This document shows, one piece after another, positions 14,301 to 16,513 of a DNA stretch of 16,513 nt (the first letter of the stretch is position 1; every line of letters starts with the position of its first letter). The position numbers and the translations under genes were made by a program. The notes under the pieces are model-generated. The model saw nothing but the letters and a program-made list of their open reading frames with translations. It was not told the DNA's origin and searched no databases. Source of the DNA: Candidatus Agathobaculum merdigallinarum (GTDB lineage: Bacteria > Bacillota > Clostridia > Oscillospirales > Butyricicoccaceae); assembly GCA_019115425.1 (NCBI GenBank), contig DXDO01000180.1, forward strand, positions 1-16,513. The letters run 5' to 3'.

Positions 14301-14436
14301 TCGCCACCGGCAGCTCCATCTCGGGCATCAGCGCCAGCGGCAGCGACTGGAAGCAGTAAAAACCAAACACGGCGATCAGAATGTACGCCAGAATGGTCAT
14401 TACATTGTGTTTAATACAATTTTCCGCGATTTTCAT
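11320..14436 (-). CDS. RND family efflux pump (AcrB/SwrC-like, ACR_tran)
   Basis: The 1038-residue protein has the length and 12-helix, two-large-loop layout of RND pumps: helix 1 at about 11-31, an external loop, helices 2-6, then the second half ending at about residue 1010 and a basic tail. Motifs include YAGAGPEDIE (51-60), QFDYGVNLDE (94-103) and GGIALGVGMIVDNSIVVLEN (386-405). The helix-4 pair is Asp397-Asn398 instead of the Asp-Asp of AcrB, and Asn921 stands where AcrB has Lys940, as in many pumps outside the AcrB group. I chose ATG 14436 (MKIAENC): it begins 7 nt after the fusion-protein stop, with a GGGAGG about 12 nt upstream; the longer frame overlaps that gene. It should extrude drugs, lipids or other amphiphiles using the proton gradient. 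Substrate unknown. Confidence 0.92.
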   Translation of the reverse strand: MKIAENCIKHNVMTILAYILIAVFGFYCFQSLPLALMPEMELPVAIVYSTYAGAGPEDIEQQVTKPLESACASLSGLETLTSSSAENMSMVIAQFDYGVNLDEVLTDMRDNVDMVKSQLPEDASDPTVMSIDIDSMPVIMVALRGSDLAMLQSIAEDELAPALERLDGVASVDIMGGYENEVAVKTDPARLRGYHLTVSSVAQQIGADNMAVPGGELDHGSQTLAVRTDGEYQSVQDVENALISLPAGGTVRLSQIADVSLQPKDQDALAKVNGEECLLLSVNKQSGSNTVEIAERAKAELDSLTAGYEALNWDLVMDQSDYINLTVDNAMSNIWMGVLFAAIVLIVFLRDVGATVAISVAMPCCILFTFLIMFALDITLNMMSLGGIALGVGMIVDNSIVVLENIFHYRSDGYERWESCVQGTKEVVLSVTASTLTTVAVFLPIGLSGGMTGMMFREFCITIVALLSSSLIISLTLVPLLCYILLDRGGVHRISASDPGIKERMMADKPMMRIYKKFLNLFITRRWVGIAVTAGICAISVVSIALAGSELIPEMDQGQISVSVGMPNGSTMEETAAIQDRIVAIAEQTIPEMEQVYYSTGSSSSVMSSASGSSVTISLVGVEERDRSSNEVANQLRRDLADIAGCEITVSASSMSIGEGSDISLQLSGSDYDQLAETSNDLAEQIAALPDVINVESSAGEQVPRVAVKINRENASRFGLTAATIGSMVRGELTGSTATTLRMGGEEYDVTISGDETLTQDIDALRSLQLPSATGGTVPLSMVADVYTELSPQTIERINQYETVTITGESESGDSIGITEQVNALLADYQLPEGIEIEDGETAASSIQETTNSLMTALMVAILLVYFILASQFNSFVLPVAIMLILPIGLLGSLMLLWPLGYKVSMVALLAVIILAGTVVNSSIVLVDYILQRREHGEDKNTAILNACPRRVRPVLMTALTTILGLVPMVFAGGEGSEMMRPMGIVMMTGMVISTIATLFITPVYYSITDSVVEAMKKRLKRTKKESRWRKKLKNGEE

Positions 14437-14443
14437 AGGGGTG

Positions 14444-15658
14444 TCAGCCCTCCCCATCCGCAGCGGCGGGAGCCGCCGTGTCCGGCGACGGCGTATCATC
14501 CTCGCCCGTTACCACGCGCACCGCTGCGCCGTCCGACAGGTAGGACTGCCCCTTGATCACCACCCGGTCTCCTTCGACAAGGCCGGATACGATCTCCGTG
14601 TCGGTATGGCTGACAAGGCCGGTCTCCACCGTGACGCGCACCGCAGTCTCGCCTTCGGCGTAATCATCCACTACGAACACATACTGCTCGTCGTTCGCGC
14701 CGGTGAGGATCGCCTCGCTCGGAACCGAGATGGTCGCATCCCGCCGGTCGGTATAGAAGGTGACGGTCGCAAACGCGCCGATCGGCGGTTTCACATCGGA
14801 CGGCAGCGCGATGGAAACATCATACAGGCTGGTCTGCACGTTGGCGGCCGCAGGCAGCGAGGAGATCGTGCCGGTGATCATCTCGTCCGACAGCACGGAG
14901 ATCAAAACGCCAGCCTCGTCGCCCTCCTTGAGGTTCATATACACGTCCTCCGCCACCGAGGTCGTGACCTCCACCGCGCCGTTTTCCGCAATCACGACCG
15001 CCGGCTGCGCAGACGACGCCATGCCGCCGCGCACCAGATTGACCGCGGTGACCGTACCCGCGCAGGGCGCGGTGACCGTACCCAGTTCCGCCTGGGTGGT
15101 GATCTGCTGCATGGAAGCCGTGATCTGCGCAAGGGACGCGGTCTGCTGCGCCTCGGCCTGCGCTACGCCGGCCTGCGCCTGCGCCAGCGCCTGCTGCGCC
15201 TTGGTCACATCCTGCTCGGCGGCAGCGCCCGCTTCAAACAGCGCCTGCGCGTTGTCCACCGCCTGCTGCGCCTGCTCCACGCCGATCCGCGCCGATTCGA
15301 TCGCGCGGTCGGTCGCGGCCTTGGTCGCATCGTAGGACTGCTGCAGCGCGCCCAGCGTTGAGGTGACGGTGGATGTGTCCACGGTGAACAGCGTCTGTCC
15401 GCGGCTCACGGTGTCCCCCTCCTCGACCGACAGCGTCAGCACCTGTCCTGCCAGCAGCGGGAACACCTGCACCGCGTTGACCGCGGCGACCTGGCCGGTC
15501 AGCGAGTATTCCGCGCTCATCGGGCCGGCGGTCACCTCCATCACCTCAACCGCGGTGCCGCTTGGGGCTTCCTCCACGGTTTCCTCCTGTCCGCCGCAGC
15601 CCGCGCAAAACAGCATGGTGCCCGCGAGCGCCGCGGCAATGAATCGTTTACTTTCCAT
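14444..15658 (-). CDS. RND efflux periplasmic-adaptor (membrane fusion) subunit, lipoprotein
   Basis: This 404-residue HlyD/AcrA-family adaptor starts with a lipoprotein signal peptide (lipobox FCAGC, Cys21). Two half lipoyl motifs (about 60-95, with VFPLLAGQVLTLSVEEGDTV, and about 190-225, with GTVTAPCAGTVTAVNLVRGG) flank an Ala/Gln-rich coiled-coil hairpin (about 99-190). A beta-barrel domain (YVFVVDD and similar) and a Pro/Ala-rich acidic tail follow. ATG 15658 has GGAGG 6 nt upstream and lies 36 bp after the stop of the TolC-like gene; the pump gene follows after 7 bp. It should link the pump to the outer partner or, in a single-membrane cell, form the extracellular part of the machine. 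Confidence 0.9.
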   Translation of the reverse strand: MESKRFIAAALAGTMLFCAGCGGQEETVEEAPSGTAVEVMEVTAGPMSAEYSLTGQVAAVNAVQVFPLLAGQVLTLSVEEGDTVSRGQTLFTVDTSTVTSTLGALQQSYDATKAATDRAIESARIGVEQAQQAVDNAQALFEAGAAAEQDVTKAQQALAQAQAGVAQAEAQQTASLAQITASMQQITTQAELGTVTAPCAGTVTAVNLVRGGMASSAQPAVVIAENGAVEVTTSVAEDVYMNLKEGDEAGVLISVLSDEMITGTISSLPAAANVQTSLYDVSIALPSDVKPPIGAFATVTFYTDRRDATISVPSEAILTGANDEQYVFVVDDYAEGETAVRVTVETGLVSHTDTEIVSGLVEGDRVVIKGQSYLSDGAAVRVVTGEDDTPSPDTAAPAAADGEG

Positions 15659-15694
15659 CGATGTCCTCCAACTTTTTGCCTGAGATGGTTTTGC

Positions 15695-16513
15695 TTATTG
15701 GGCTGCGCCGCTCATCACGCCGCGCTTGGCCCATTGGTATGTATTATATGAGGTGAACAGGTCGATCTGCGCGGAAGCTGCGGATTCCTCAGCCGCCGTC
15801 AGGGTGTCCTGCGCATTCATGTAATCCATGCGCGAAATCATGCCGCGGTCATACTGCACCTGCTGCACCGCAAAGGTCTTTTGCGCCTGTTCCAGATTGG
15901 CCTGCGCCGCAGCGGACGCGGCCTGCTTCTCCTGCACGTCCTTATACATCTCGCGGAACGAAGCCTTGACATTTTCCGTTTGCGCATCCAGCTGGATCTT
16001 GGCCGCGTCATGGGCATACAGGTTATCCGTGACACCGTTCGCGTAGTCATCCGAGGCGCTCTCCAGCGCGTCCTTCTGCGCCCAGATCGAATAGCTGTTC
16101 TCCAGCGCCTCCTTCAGGTCGGCTTCATAATCCAGCGCGTCCAGCTGCTCCTGCGTCACCGCCGGCAGCGCCTCGGTTTCCAGTTCGGTGCCGAGCGCAT
16201 AGCCGCATTGCAGCGCAAGCGTGTTATTCAGGTTTTCCATCTGGGTCTCGAGCGCCTGCCGGCTTGCCAGCAGGGTCTCCCGCTGGCTCTGCAGGCTTTT
16301 GAGGGTATTCGGCCCAGCCATGCCGATGGCTACCTGTTTTTCCGCCGCAGCGATGCTGCGGTCGAGCTGGGCAAGGCTTCGGTCGGTCTCATTGAGCGAA
16401 TACTGCATGGTTTGCAGCGAAATATAGGTCTCCTCCGCGTTCACGCACACCTGATCGGCTGCGTTCTGCATTTCGCGCTGGGTGCTGACAACAGTTTTCT
16501 CCTGCTCCTCTTC
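15695..16513 (-). CDS. TolC-like outer-membrane-efflux-family protein (5' end outside the window)
   Basis: The C-terminal 272 residues are present and the frame is open to the right edge, so the start and any signal peptide are missing. The sequence is mostly long amphipathic helices rich in Ala, Gln, Glu and Leu. It shows the repeated family pattern twice: VAIGMAGPNTLKSLQSQRETLLASRQALETQ, and near the end VQYDRGMISRMDYMNAQDTLTAAEESAASAQIDLF, each equal to the Y-x-x-G-x-(I/S)-x-x-x-(D)-x-x-x-A-x-x-x-L signature of TolC helices. It is the first of three genes with the adaptor and RND pump, which supports a tripartite exporter. In TolC the family forms an outer-membrane channel; its role in a Gram-positive cell is unclear. 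Confidence 0.78.
   Translation of the reverse strand, partial: EEEQEKTVVSTQREMQNAADQVCVNAEETYISLQTMQYSLNETDRSLAQLDRSIAAAEKQVAIGMAGPNTLKSLQSQRETLLASRQALETQMENLNNTLALQCGYALGTELETEALPAVTQEQLDALDYEADLKEALENSYSIWAQKDALESASDDYANGVTDNLYAHDAAKIQLDAQTENVKASFREMYKDVQEKQAASAAAQANLEQAQKTFAVQQVQYDRGMISRMDYMNAQDTLTAAEESAASAQIDLFTSYNTYQWAKRGVMSGAAQ

Noticed and set aside
11320..14499. Longer start of the RND pump at 14499
   Set aside because: It would overlap the adaptor gene by 56 bp, adds an Arg-rich stretch before the normal first helix, and has no ribosome binding site.

Overview
This GC-rich window looks like the chromosome of a Gram-positive anaerobe of the Clostridia (inference). The grounds are strong GGAGG-type ribosome binding sites, sigma-A promoters, lipoprotein signal peptides instead of periplasmic ones, a yybP-ykoY RNA in front of mntP, and an M23 protein with SpoIIQ-like layout. 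The exact genus cannot be read from the sequence.

Left and centre (352-8515, minus strand): one tightly packed eight-gene operon, read right to left as larE, larB, larC, then a five-gene NikABCDE/peptide-type ABC importer (lipoprotein binding protein, two permeases, two ATPases). LarB, LarE and LarC build the nickel-pincer nucleotide cofactor first known from lactate racemase, so the importer most probably supplies nickel. No larA (the enzyme that uses the cofactor) is in the window. LarC has an insertion with 27 histidines in 51 residues, the binding protein ends in a His-Pro-His-Gly-His motif, and LarE has the three cysteines expected of an iron-sulfur type enzyme. A strong hairpin at 242-279 ends the operon. 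Left of it, AT-rich DNA with a palindrome precedes what may be the first codons of another minus-strand gene leaving the window.

In front of larE lies a leader of about 300 nt with a series of hairpins, three of which show a CAGGAA or AGGAA loop. It ends in an intrinsic terminator that overlaps a competing hairpin. This is a candidate RNA switch that I could not assign to any known class, and it is the most interesting item here.

Divergent from it (8582-9358, plus strand), mntP (manganese exporter) has its own sigma-A promoter and a yybP-ykoY manganese riboswitch whose closing stem shares bases with an intrinsic terminator. Two metal systems therefore sit back to back, each apparently controlled by transcript attenuation. 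Next comes a membrane-anchored M23 peptidase-like protein (9463-10197) that may be sporulation related, then a bidirectional terminator.

Right part (10337-16513, minus strand): a two-gene unit (lipoprotein with a possible PepSY-like part, then a 57-residue membrane protein) and, upstream of it, an RND-type tripartite efflux operon: TolC-like protein (cut by the window edge), lipoprotein membrane-fusion subunit, and a 1038-residue RND pump. The presence of a TolC-like partner in an apparently single-membrane organism is odd but has been annotated in other Clostridia.
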